Positions 7,685-15,317 are shown, counted from the stretch's first letter. The stretch: 16,250 bases of DNA from Planctomycetaceae bacterium (GCA_007124535.1 SLEY01000513.1:1-16250), one strand, 5' to 3'. Numbers and translations: made by a program. Notes: generated by a model not told the origin, from the letters alone.

Positions 7685-8749
7685 TCAGCGGTCGCCTTCT
7701 TGATCGAGACGATAGTCCTTGATCTTCTTGTGCAACGTATTGCGGTTGATGCCCAAACGGGCCGCCGCTTTGATGCGCACCTGATTGCATTGATCCATCA
7801 CTTGCCGAATCAGTTCCTGCTCGACCCGATCGACGATGCGGCCGTGAAGATCCTCGGCCGCTTCCCCAGCGTCCGACACTCCCTGCTGGACCACTTCGTG
7901 GACCAGGCTGTCCATGTCCACCCCCCGGAACTGTCCCCTCCGTGGGGGTTGATGGCCCGTGACCATTCCCGGCAACAAATCGATCGTCAGCTCGTCGCCG
8001 TCGGCCATCACCACCGCCCGCTCGACATAGTTCTGCAGTTCGCGAACATTTCCCGGCCAATGATAGGCCTGCAGGGCCGTCATGGCCTCGGGTTGCAAAT
8101 GGACCACGTAACGGTCATTGGCCTCATTGTAATCGTTCAGGAAGTGGGCCACCAGCGGCGGGATGTCCTCGCGCCGCATCCGTAGCGGCGGGATCACGAT
8201 GGGCACGACGTTCAACCGCCAGTACAGGTCCTCGCGAAACCGTTCCGCTTCCACCTCGGCCATCAGATCGCGGTTGCTGGCGGCCACCACGCGAGTATCG
8301 ACGCGCACGGTTTGCGTGTCGCCCACGCGTTCGAACTCGTGTTCCTGCAGCACGCGAAGTAATTTGACCTGCAGGTGCAGGGTGGTCGAATTGATCTCAT
8401 CCAGAAAGATCGTGCCGGTATGGGCGGCTTCGAAGCGTCCGATGCGATTGGTGACGGCTCCGGTAAAAGCTCCGCGTACGTGCCCGAATAGTTCGCTCTC
8501 CAACAAACTCTCGCTCAGGGCCCCGCAGTTGACACGGATGAACGGACCGCTGGAACGATGACTCAAACGATGGATGGCATGGGCGATCAATTCCTTGCCG
8601 GTGCCCGTCTCGCCCAGCAAGAGCACCGAAGCATTGCTGCGTGCCACGCGGCGGGTGAGCCGGTAGATTTCCTGCATCGCCGGGCTGGCCCCGATGATTT
8701 CGGGAAGCGGCGGGTCGCTCTGTTCGTCCAGTGGACCGTATGCAGTCAT
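7685..8749 (-). CDS. sigma-54-dependent transcriptional activator lacking a receiver domain (Fis-type HTH)
   Basis: A 354-residue bacterial enhancer-binding protein. It is nearly all AAA+ domain plus DNA-binding domain: Walker A GETGTGKE (46-53), the sigma-54-contacting GAFTGA loop (93-98), Walker B GTIFLDE (112-118), a sensor-like AASNRDL, an arginine-finger segment FREDLYWRLN and WPGNVREL (231-238). A Fis-type helix-turn-helix is at the C-terminus (KAAARLGINRNTLHKKIKDY). GAFTGA is intact, so it should remodel sigma-54 holoenzyme using ATP. Only ~15 residues precede the AAA+ domain, so there is no receiver, GAF or PAS module; activity may be set by expression level or a partner protein. ATG 8749 is the only start codon before an in-frame TGA six codons upstream. 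It lies 41 nt after the HEAT gene on the same strand, so it is probably third in the argH unit. Confidence 0.93.
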   Translation of the reverse strand: MTAYGPLDEQSDPPLPEIIGASPAMQEIYRLTRRVARSNASVLLLGETGTGKELIAHAIHRLSHRSSGPFIRVNCGALSESLLESELFGHVRGAFTGAVTNRIGRFEAAHTGTIFLDEINSTTLHLQVKLLRVLQEHEFERVGDTQTVRVDTRVVAASNRDLMAEVEAERFREDLYWRLNVVPIVIPPLRMRREDIPPLVAHFLNDYNEANDRYVVHLQPEAMTALQAYHWPGNVRELQNYVERAVVMADGDELTIDLLPGMVTGHQPPRRGQFRGVDMDSLVHEVVQQGVSDAGEAAEDLHGRIVDRVEQELIRQVMDQCNQVRIKAAARLGINRNTLHKKIKDYRLDQEGDR

Positions 8750-8790
8750 CCTGTGGGACCGGGATCAAGGCACGCCTGTCGGGAGAGTCG

Positions 8791-11163
8791 CTACGATGCG
8801 GTGGGAGCGGTTGCAGGCGGGTCGGGTTGGCTTTGTGCAGCCTGAGTGGGGGATTCGATCGTATCCAGAATCGCACCCAGAACTTGCTGCGTACCGGTGT
8901 CCGCACGCTCGCTCAAATTGTACCGCTCGTATTGCAGCAGAATTTCCGGGCGAGTCAAGAGCACGCCTCGCTGCTGAACCGCGTGTTCAAAGGCCACGGC
9001 CGCCGCTCGCCGCAAACCGAGCGACATCGCTTCCTGACTAGCAAGAGTGACCAGGGCGCGCTGGGCTTCCGGTCCCCCCAAATAACCTAGTATCGTCGCC
9101 GCACGCACCGACAACTCGGGCGTCGCTAATGCGTCACGCAAAGTGGGGACCAGACGGTGCAGGTCATAGAAATTGTAAATTCGCGGATTCTCTGCCAACC
9201 GTTCCAAATGCTGCAAAGCCAAGTCGGCTTGATTCAGTCGCTCGTCATACCCAACCAACCCCCTGCCTGCCAAGCGCAGTAAACGACCTGCCTGGAAGGC
9301 GATCCCCGTCTGGTCCAAAGGTCGCGGGAATGCCAAGACAAGCGAATCGGTTTCGGCGAAACGCTCCGCATCCGCTAACGTGCCGTGACGTCCCATCAAT
9401 CCGAGGGCCGACCGATTCGTTCGCGGATCCCGGCGGAACATCTGGATCGTATCGCGGGCCGAAGGGCGTTCGATCGCATCGCTGATGAACACGAATTCGT
9501 AATCGGGATAGGCGCTGGCCAAGCGGAACGCGGTACGGCCGGTGGTTGCCGAATCGGCTTCGAAGCCGATTTCTGCCAGGAGCCCCACCAGCGTTTGCCC
9601 GGTTTCCACTCGGGGGTGGACGACCAGCGCCCGCCGGGTTCCCTGCGTTCGGATCGCAAAGTCCAAGGCCTCGATCAAATGACTCGAACCGGCGAAGGGT
9701 CCACGAGGGTCGATTCGCAGGATGGCGTGGGCGGCAGCCAGTCGCACCCGGCGATCCGCGTGGCGCAGGGCCCGGGCCAAGGGACGAGCCTGGCCTCCCG
9801 CCGATTCCAACAGCCCCGCATCTCCGCGCTGGCCCAAGACCTCGGCCGCCGCCATTGCCGCAGCCTCGCGGCCTGTCTCCAGAGCGTAGACCAGGGCATC
9901 TTCCACGGCCGATAGGGGCAATTGGGCGGCTTCCGCCGCAGGCGAATCTTCCTCCAGCATCAACGGTTGATCCAATCCCCCTAAATACTTGGCCCACTCC
10001 AAATTGGTCACCAAATACAGACGTTGATGCTGGCGATTGTCCGGGGACATGCGATGGAGGTCGCGGGCCAAGCGGGCGGCATGCAGGAGCGAGGCCGCGT
10101 GCGCCTCCCAACGTTCCGGGGCCGCCGTGCCTTGCGATTCGTCCCAACCCCATAACGTGATCCGGTCTTCATGATCCAATCGCCCGGGCAGCATGCCTTC
10201 GAAATACTCCCGTGCCCGGCGTTCCAGAAACTGCTCGATCTGCCGTCGATTGGGAACGGCGCCTACGATCTGCACGAGTGCTTCCTCCGCCGCCTCGCAC
10301 ACCTCCGGGGGACTGTCGGGGTCGACCAAGGCGCCGACCAGGGGCGCGACCGCCCGTCGATCTCCCAAGCCGCCGAGCACTCCGATCACGTGAACCCGCA
10401 GCGCGTCGTCGGGGGTACGGAATGCCCCCAACATCGGTTGGACCAGATACTCGCCCAACTCCGCCATGCCTCGCCGGATCGCAGCGTGCTCGTCCGACCG
10501 CGTCTCGTCCGCCAGGGCCTCCAGGAACGCGGGAACGGCTGCCTCGCCCACCCGCCGCATCTGGTCGATCGCCCGGGCCCGCCGAGCGGGCGAGGGAGAG
10601 CTGAACTCCCGGATCAGACGCTGTAAACGGTCAGGAGCCCGAGCCGCTTCATGGTTCGCATCTAAAACCGCCCGAGCCAAGGCCTCTCCCTGGGGGGCCA
10701 TTGCCGCGTGCAAACGTAAACGATGAAAAAGCGACTCGCCATACCGCTCATAAAACCCGACCAGTACCTCCGGTTCCGGCTCCATGTCCAGCAGGCGCGC
10801 CAAGTAGAATTGCGCATGCTCGAAACGCCCGAGGTCGAACAGCGAGCGCACCGCGAACATCAGACGTTCGGGCGACGTCAAATCCATTTCGCTGATCGCC
10901 AACACCGCCGGATCCGCTTCGTCCGGCGCAATCGGTACCCCGGGTCGATCCGGATCCGCTTCGACTTCGGCCACCTCCGCTTCTCGCGGCACGGGGGGCC
11001 GCCGCGCCTCAAACGGATCCTCCATCGCGGGGGCTTCGGTAAACGGATCCGCCCCGGCCGGCGGGTCACCAAAAGGATCCTCCCCAAACGGATCCCGGGC
11101 GCCCTGAGCAACCGCGATCGCAGCTCCCCCAAGTAGCACAAACACCATCAGCGTCCATCGCAT
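8791..11163 (-). CDS. exported HEAT-repeat protein with internal pseudo-receiver domain
   Basis: A 790-residue protein of unknown function. Residues 1-19 form a signal peptide (MRWTLMVFVLLGGAAIAVA, cleavage before QG). A disordered segment follows with four DPF motifs (D24, D29, D39, D49) and Pro/Glu-rich sequence to ~85. HEAT-like helical pairs occur around 176-305 (e.g. ALRVHVIGVLGGLGDRRAVA), 410-490 (VRLAAAHAILRID) and 665-735 (SVRAATILGYLGGPEAQRAL). Between the last two, residues ~511-620 read like a CheY-type receiver: RALVVHP as beta-1, EFVFISDA with D562 near the phospho-acceptor position, and a terminal FPRP where receivers have KP. The acidic pair after beta-1 is absent and the conserved Lys is Arg, so phosphorylation is unlikely. 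ATG 11163 lies 16 nt after argH; the ribosome-binding site is weak. HEAT and export calls are solid, the pseudo-receiver moderate. Confidence 0.85.
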   Translation of the reverse strand: MRWTLMVFVLLGGAAIAVAQGARDPFGEDPFGDPPAGADPFTEAPAMEDPFEARRPPVPREAEVAEVEADPDRPGVPIAPDEADPAVLAISEMDLTSPERLMFAVRSLFDLGRFEHAQFYLARLLDMEPEPEVLVGFYERYGESLFHRLRLHAAMAPQGEALARAVLDANHEAARAPDRLQRLIREFSSPSPARRARAIDQMRRVGEAAVPAFLEALADETRSDEHAAIRRGMAELGEYLVQPMLGAFRTPDDALRVHVIGVLGGLGDRRAVAPLVGALVDPDSPPEVCEAAEEALVQIVGAVPNRRQIEQFLERRAREYFEGMLPGRLDHEDRITLWGWDESQGTAAPERWEAHAASLLHAARLARDLHRMSPDNRQHQRLYLVTNLEWAKYLGGLDQPLMLEEDSPAAEAAQLPLSAVEDALVYALETGREAAAMAAAEVLGQRGDAGLLESAGGQARPLARALRHADRRVRLAAAHAILRIDPRGPFAGSSHLIEALDFAIRTQGTRRALVVHPRVETGQTLVGLLAEIGFEADSATTGRTAFRLASAYPDYEFVFISDAIERPSARDTIQMFRRDPRTNRSALGLMGRHGTLADAERFAETDSLVLAFPRPLDQTGIAFQAGRLLRLAGRGLVGYDERLNQADLALQHLERLAENPRIYNFYDLHRLVPTLRDALATPELSVRAATILGYLGGPEAQRALVTLASQEAMSLGLRRAAAVAFEHAVQQRGVLLTRPEILLQYERYNLSERADTGTQQVLGAILDTIESPTQAAQSQPDPPATAPTAS

Positions 11164-11179
11164 AACTCAATGCCCCGGG

Positions 11180-12565
11180 CTAACTAGGGATGCCCAACCT
11201 GTCTTTCCAACGGGCCATCTGCTCCCGAACCGGCGCGATGCCCGTCGAACCGTAACTGACAAAGCGCCGCACCGCGTTTTCGACCCCCAACACATCATAC
11301 ACCGAAGGCTCCAGTTGCGGGCAAGCTTGCTTGTACTCCTCCCACGGCAGTTCCGATAAACTGACCCCACGCGCCATCGCACGACCTACGAACTCCCCCA
11401 CCAGATGATGCGCCGACCGTTGCGGCATCCCTTCCAAAATTAAGTACTCCATCAACGTGGTGGCATCCAAATGGCCCCGATCCAGTCGTTCCGCGATCGC
11501 CGCTCGATTCAATTCGGCCCCCTCCACCACAGGCGCGGCTAACGCCAAACATGCCTCGACCGTATCGAAGGAATCGAACAAAGCCGGCTTGTCCTCCTGC
11601 AAATCGCGGTTATACGCCAGCGGCAACCCTTTCACCAGAACCAGCAAGGTCTGCAAATTCCCCACAACCCGTGCCGTCTTGCCACGGATCAATTCCAGCA
11701 CGTCCGGATTCATCTTCTGGGGCATGATCGATGAACCCGTACAAAACGACTGCGGAAGACGCAAAAAACCGAATTCCGCCGTCGACCATAAGATCCACTC
11801 CTCCGCCCACACGCTCAAATGCTCGGCAATCAATGTCAGCGCAAAGGCGGACTCCAGCACAAAATCCCGATCACTGGACACGTCGATGCTGTTCGCCGCC
11901 ACCCCGGCAAACTCCAATCGCCGCGCCACATCGTCCCGGTCGATCGGCAAACTGGTGCCAGCCACCGCTGCCGCACCCAGGCTGCAGACATTGACCCGCT
12001 TTCGACAATCGGCCAACCGCTGGCGGTCCCGTGCGAATTTCTCGCAGTACGCCAGCCAATAATGAGGCGCGAGTACGGGTTGCGCACGCTGCAGATGAGT
12101 GTAGGCGGGCAGGACCACATCCAGGTCCCCCGCACAACGCCCCCAAAAGGCCCGTTGCAATTGGAGCAGGAGCCCATCCACCCGGTCCAGCGCCTCCCGA
12201 ATCCATAATCGCAGATCGGTGACCACCTGATCGTTTCGGCTGCGGCCCGTGTGCAGCTTGCGACCAACGTCCCCCAGACGAGCAATTAGAGCCCGCTCGA
12301 TGTGCATGTGAATGTCTTCCAGTTCGATGCGGAATTCGAAACGACCTTCCGCAATCTCTTCCTGGATTTCTGCCAAAGTCTCCAGAATCCGGGCGCACTC
12401 CTCTTCGGTTAGCAGTCCGACCGAGGCCAACATCCGAGCATGGGCCATCGAAGCCGTGACGTCCTGAGAGTACAGGCGGCGATCAAAACTGATGCTCTCC
12501 GAAAAAGCGTCCAAGCGGCAATCTGTTGCCTGCCGAAATAATCCACTGCGGCTGGGTGTGGTCAA
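11180..12565 (-). CDS. argH: argininosuccinate lyase
   Basis: Catalyses the last step of arginine synthesis: argininosuccinate to arginine plus fumarate, in the cytoplasm as a homotetramer. The 461 residues match the normal family length. Signatures in order are SISFDRRLYSQDVTASMAHA, EDIHMHIE, HTGRSRNDQ (from residue 105), the TH pair in AYTHLQRAQP (156-157), and the fumarase/lyase signature GSSIMPQKMNPD (277-288) carrying the catalytic serine loop; many ArgH proteins have KKNPD, here KMNPD, still within the superfamily pattern. The start is TTG at 12565: no ATG, GTG or other TTG lies between it and the in-frame stop at 12650-12652, and GAGG stands 6 nt upstream. A near-consensus promoter lies ~60 nt upstream. 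It leads an apparent unit with the HEAT and sigma-54 activator genes. Confidence 0.97.
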   Translation of the reverse strand: MTTPSRSGLFRQATDCRLDAFSESISFDRRLYSQDVTASMAHARMLASVGLLTEEECARILETLAEIQEEIAEGRFEFRIELEDIHMHIERALIARLGDVGRKLHTGRSRNDQVVTDLRLWIREALDRVDGLLLQLQRAFWGRCAGDLDVVLPAYTHLQRAQPVLAPHYWLAYCEKFARDRQRLADCRKRVNVCSLGAAAVAGTSLPIDRDDVARRLEFAGVAANSIDVSSDRDFVLESAFALTLIAEHLSVWAEEWILWSTAEFGFLRLPQSFCTGSSIMPQKMNPDVLELIRGKTARVVGNLQTLLVLVKGLPLAYNRDLQEDKPALFDSFDTVEACLALAAPVVEGAELNRAAIAERLDRGHLDATTLMEYLILEGMPQRSAHHLVGEFVGRAMARGVSLSELPWEEYKQACPQLEPSVYDVLGVENAVRRFVSYGSTGIAPVREQMARWKDRLGIPS

Positions 12566-12571
12566 AGAAAA

Positions 12572-12575
12572 CCTC
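12572..12575 (-). promoter_or_regulatory. ribosome-binding site deciding the argH TTG start
   Basis: On the minus strand GAGG is followed by TTTTCT and then TTG, a 6-nt spacing. It supports the TTG at 12563-12565 as the true argH start, and no alternative start codon exists upstream in frame. Confidence 0.7.
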
Positions 12576-12624
12576 GCGGGTGTTGGGGTAGAAGACGAGC
12601 CGGGCGCGCACCGATAACCCGTTA

Positions 12625-12653
12625 ATACTAAGCGGCAAAAAACGTGCTGTCAA
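12625..12653 (-). promoter_or_regulatory. sigma-70-type promoter for argH
   Basis: Read on the minus strand: -35 TTGACA (12648-12653, perfect consensus), a 17-nt spacer, and -10 TAGTAT (12625-12630, 5 of 6 positions). Transcription would begin near 12618, giving a leader of about 50 nt to the TTG. It could drive argH, the HEAT gene and the sigma-54 activator together. No attenuator-like hairpin or ARG-box pair was recognised in the leader. Confidence 0.75.
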
Positions 12654-12725
12654 ACCAGGGGCCCGGGGTGACGAAAAAACTCCCCCGCCCACCGTGCCAA
12701 TCCAATCCACCAAACATTACGAGGT

Positions 12726-12758
12726 GGGGCTTGCGCCCCTCCCGTGGCCCATTTGGGC
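12726..12758. promoter_or_regulatory. two small inverted repeats between divergent promoters (possible operator)
   Basis: GGGGC-TTGC-GCCCC (12726-12739) and GCCCA-TT-TGGGC (12747-12758) lie between the argH promoter and the plus-strand promoter, the second ending 5 nt before that promoter's -35. They could be repressor sites or chance in GC-rich DNA. The rest of the 278-nt gap between genes holds only the two promoters and the two ribosome-binding sites. Confidence 0.25.
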
Positions 12759-12763
12759 GAACT

Positions 12764-12792
12764 TTGCCGAAAATGACGTCTTGGGGTATGAT
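12764..12792 (+). promoter_or_regulatory. sigma-70-type promoter for the secreted repeat protein
   Basis: The -35 TTGCCG (12764-12769), a 17-nt spacer, and -10 TATGAT (12787-12792, 5 of 6 consensus). Start of transcription is expected near 12799, about 45 nt before the GTG start. It is back to back with the argH promoter, with about 110 nt between the two -35 boxes. Confidence 0.65.
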
Positions 12793-12829
12793 GTCCGGTA
12801 GACGCAATCACGTCAGTACGTCCCCTGTG

Positions 12830-12835
12830 AAGGAG
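12830..12835 (+). promoter_or_regulatory. Shine-Dalgarno AAGGAG deciding a GTG start
   Basis: AAGGAG followed by 8 nt and GTG at 12844. It is the strongest ribosome-binding site seen in the window and fixes the start so that the product opens with a proper signal peptide. Confidence 0.8.
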
Positions 12836-12843
12836 AATAAACT

Positions 12844-15072
12844 GTGAATCGACTCGCCTTTCTCTCCTACTTGGCACTCGTTTTGCCATTAGCGCTGCCC
12901 CTAACGGCGGATGCTGTGCCGCCAAGCGAGAGCTTGTTGCCGGATACCACCAAAGCTTGGATCTCGATACCGGATGCCGATGAACTCCGCGAAAACTTCG
13001 ATCAGACCCAGCTCGGAAAACTCGCCCAGAACCCCCTGATGGAACCCTTCTTCAAGGATCTCCGCAGCCAAATGGAAAACAAGTTCAGCCGGACCAGCAT
13101 CCGCCTGAGCATCACCTTGGATGATTTGCGCAATATCTACGGTGGTGAGATTTGTCTGGCCACCCTCCAGCCGGAAGGCGACGATACCCAGCATGCGACC
13201 GCGCTGTTGGTCGACATCAGCGGGCGGCGGCAAGAAGCGAATGAGTTGCTCGATCGGCTGGCCGAGGAGCTGAGGGAGAAAGGGGCGCGCCGCCGCGTCC
13301 AGATGATCCAGGGAGTGAACGTAATCCAATATCTTCTTCCCCGAGAGACGGGTGAAACGGAAGCGGCCCAAGCCTATTACTTCATCCGTGGTGATCAGCT
13401 GGTCGCCTCCGATCACCAAGGGACCATCCAGCGGATTCTGGCCTCCCTGCTCGGCAGGACGACACGCGACCGATCGCTGGACGAATTGCCCGCGTTTTCT
13501 GTCACCCAGTCGCGGTGCGCGGAGGTCTCGGACGATGCGGTACCGCATATCCGCTGGTTCGTGGACCCGTTCGGCTACGCCCAGACGCTACGGGCCGCCG
13601 CCGGCGGGCGCCAGCGCCGCGGGACGGATATGCTGCGAGTGTTGCAGGAGCAGGGTTTTGACGCCATTCAAGGGTTGGGCGGCTGGGTCAGCTTTACCGC
13701 GGAAGATGCCGACATCCTCCACCGCACCTTCGTGTATGCCCCCCCGGTCGACTCGGAAGAAAACTACGAGTTGGCCGCGCGCATGCTGCGCTTTCCCAGC
13801 GGCCCCGCCATGGCGCCGGAAGCATGGGTGCCCCCCGGAGTCGCGAGTTATCTGACCTTCCGCTGGCGAATGCAGGAAGCCTTCGAAGCATCCCAAACCC
13901 TGGTCGATGAAATCGCCGGAGCGGCTGTGTTCGAGGATATTCTGGAAAGCCTGAAATACGACCCGAACGGACCCCAAATCGACGTCCGCGAGGGATTGGT
14001 CCAGCACCTGGGCGAACGTGTGACCTTCATCACCGATTACCGTCGGCCCATCACCCCCACTTCCGAACGCTGGCTGATCGCCTTCGAAGTCACCGACTCC
14101 CAAGTGGTCGGGAACACTTTGGATCGGGCGATGGAAGTCGACCCGGATGCCACCCCCCGGATGATTGGCGACCGGCGGGTGTGGGATATCCTGCGCGAAG
14201 AGGACGATCTGGGCATCGAAGAACTGGATATCGCAGGAGTCGGCTTTGGCGAGTTCGAACCGCTGGACGAGGACGAAGGCGCGCCCTTGCTGGAACATGC
14301 GGCCCTGACCGTCAGCTTCGGATACCTGATCGTCGCCTCGCACGGCGATTTCCTGGAACAGGTCTTCGAAGGCGCCGAGCAACCGCTGGAGGAAGCCGAC
14401 GACTTTGTGCGGGTCAGCGAACACCTGGAGCGCTTTGGAGCCGAGCCGAGCAGCTTCCGCTGGTTCAACCGGACTGATCAGGCCTACGAAACCAGCTACG
14501 AGTTGCTTCGCCAAGACCAAATGCCCGAGGCGGATACCCTGCTGGGAACCGTGCTGAACCGTATGCTGGGCCCGGAAGACAGCGATGAACTGCGCGAGCA
14601 GCAGATCCGGGGCGACGAACTGCCGCCTTTCGACGACATTCGCCAACACTTCGGCCCCGCCGGCCTGTTCATCCAGAACCAGGAAGATGGCTGGATGATC
14701 TGCGGGATCGTGCTGGCCAAAGACGACGCAGAAGCCGGCGAAGAACCTGCCGACGAGGAACCTGCCGACGAGGAACCTGCCGACGAGGAACCTGCCGACG
14801 AGGAATCTGCCGACGAGGAATCTGCCGACGAGGAATCTGCCGACGAGGAATCTGCCGACGAGGAATCTGCCGACGAGGAATCTGCCGACGAGCAACCTGC
14901 CGACGAGCAACCTGCCGACGAGGAATCTGCCGACGAGCAACCTGCCGACGAGCAACCTGCCGACGAGCAACCTGCCGACGAGGAATCTGCCGGCGGAGAA
15001 CCCGTCGATGGGCAGGCCGGGGGACAGGAAGTGGCGGTCCCCCTCGGACCAACGCGGATCCTGGTGGACTAG
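12844..15072 (+). CDS. secreted protein of unknown function with acidic pentapeptide-repeat tail
   Basis: A 742-residue exported protein I cannot assign to a function. It starts at GTG behind AAGGAG. Residues 1-24 are a classic signal peptide (basic Arg3, a Leu/Ala core, cleavage at ADA before VPPSE). The mature part opens ESLLPDTTKAWISIPDADELRENF, reminiscent of DUF3352-like planctomycetal secreted proteins where a short 'LP..T...ISVPD' segment begins the domain; this is recalled resemblance, not a search. The body (~30-620) is mixed alpha/beta with repeated acidic patches and no recognisable catalytic motif. Residues 635-719 are seventeen 5-residue repeats (PADEE, SADEE, PADEQ), followed by a short ordinary C-terminus, VAVPLGPTRILVD. 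It has its own promoter and an intrinsic terminator 51 nt after the stop, so it is probably a single-gene unit diverging from argH. Confidence 0.88.
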   Translation: MNRLAFLSYLALVLPLALPLTADAVPPSESLLPDTTKAWISIPDADELRENFDQTQLGKLAQNPLMEPFFKDLRSQMENKFSRTSIRLSITLDDLRNIYGGEICLATLQPEGDDTQHATALLVDISGRRQEANELLDRLAEELREKGARRRVQMIQGVNVIQYLLPRETGETEAAQAYYFIRGDQLVASDHQGTIQRILASLLGRTTRDRSLDELPAFSVTQSRCAEVSDDAVPHIRWFVDPFGYAQTLRAAAGGRQRRGTDMLRVLQEQGFDAIQGLGGWVSFTAEDADILHRTFVYAPPVDSEENYELAARMLRFPSGPAMAPEAWVPPGVASYLTFRWRMQEAFEASQTLVDEIAGAAVFEDILESLKYDPNGPQIDVREGLVQHLGERVTFITDYRRPITPTSERWLIAFEVTDSQVVGNTLDRAMEVDPDATPRMIGDRRVWDILREEDDLGIEELDIAGVGFGEFEPLDEDEGAPLLEHAALTVSFGYLIVASHGDFLEQVFEGAEQPLEEADDFVRVSEHLERFGAEPSSFRWFNRTDQAYETSYELLRQDQMPEADTLLGTVLNRMLGPEDSDELREQQIRGDELPPFDDIRQHFGPAGLFIQNQEDGWMICGIVLAKDDAEAGEEPADEEPADEEPADEEPADEESADEESADEESADEESADEESADEESADEQPADEQPADEESADEQPADEQPADEQPADEESAGGEPVDGQAGGQEVAVPLGPTRILVD
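14746..15000 (+). repeat. 15-bp coding minisatellite, 17 units
   Basis: Seventeen tandem 15-bp units based on cctgccgacgaggaa, encoding PADEE, SADEE, SADEQ or PADEQ; the last unit is degenerate (SAGGE). Only two positions vary: c/t in the first codon base (Pro/Ser) and g/c in the last codon (Glu/Gln). Variants come in blocks (four PADEE, five SADEE, then mixed Gln units), showing stepwise duplication. Copy number can change without breaking the frame. Confidence 0.96.
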
Positions 15073-15122
15073 CGCCGCAAATCCCAAGTGATAGGACCAT
15101 CAAGGCCGGAAGTTAGGCGTCG

Positions 15123-15150
15123 CGTCAAAATAACTTGACGATTTTTTTCT
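15123..15150 (+). terminator. intrinsic terminator after the secreted repeat protein
   Basis: Perfect 6-bp stem CGTCAA / TTGACG (15123-15128 and 15135-15140) with a 6-nt loop AATAAC, followed by A and seven Ts (15142-15148). It lies 51 nt after the stop at 15072. The stem is short and only moderately stable, but the T-tract is good. Confidence 0.7.
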
Positions 15151-15158
15151 TATGAAAC

Positions 15159-15317
15159 ACTGAGGCAACACGCAGGAAATAATCTACCTCGTTATCGTTC
15201 GGCGAGGGTCTCCTGACCCCGCCGAAACCTTCCGGGAGACCTTCGGTCGGCGCGGTGGCTCGGTCAGAGATCGGCCACAGCCCTACGGGTACATTATTCC
15301 CTGTGAGTTGCCTCAGT
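15159..15317. mobile_element. 159-bp palindromic MITE-like element
   Basis: The ends are inverted copies of each other: 15159-15183 against 15293-15317 match at 22 of 25 positions, the outer 11 (ACTGAGGCAAC / GTTGCCTCAGT) perfectly. Pairing continues inward over TACC/GGTA. The interior has a 12-bp hairpin with one bulged A (TTCGGCG-A-GGGTC, loop TCCT, GACCCCGCCGAA, 15198-15226). A competing arm GGAGACC at 15235-15241 could pair with GGTCTCC at 15207-15213. A third stem is at TGGC...GCCA, near 15256-15277. There is no coding frame. It looks like a non-autonomous inverted-repeat element; no clear target-site duplication was found. A structured RNA is the alternative reading. Confidence 0.5.

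Noticed and set aside
7580..8185. Plus-strand frame opposite the sigma-54 activator
   Set aside because: The minus strand carries GAFTGA, Walker and HTH motifs there; the plus-strand product shows none.
13588..15087. 499-codon minus-strand frame across the secreted protein gene
   Set aside because: It is antisense to a gene with promoter, strong Shine-Dalgarno and signal peptide. Its N-terminal part is just the reverse of the 15-bp repeat.
15159..15317. CRISPR repeat or attachment site
   Set aside because: There is one palindromic unit with no spacer series, no integrase and no tRNA nearby.
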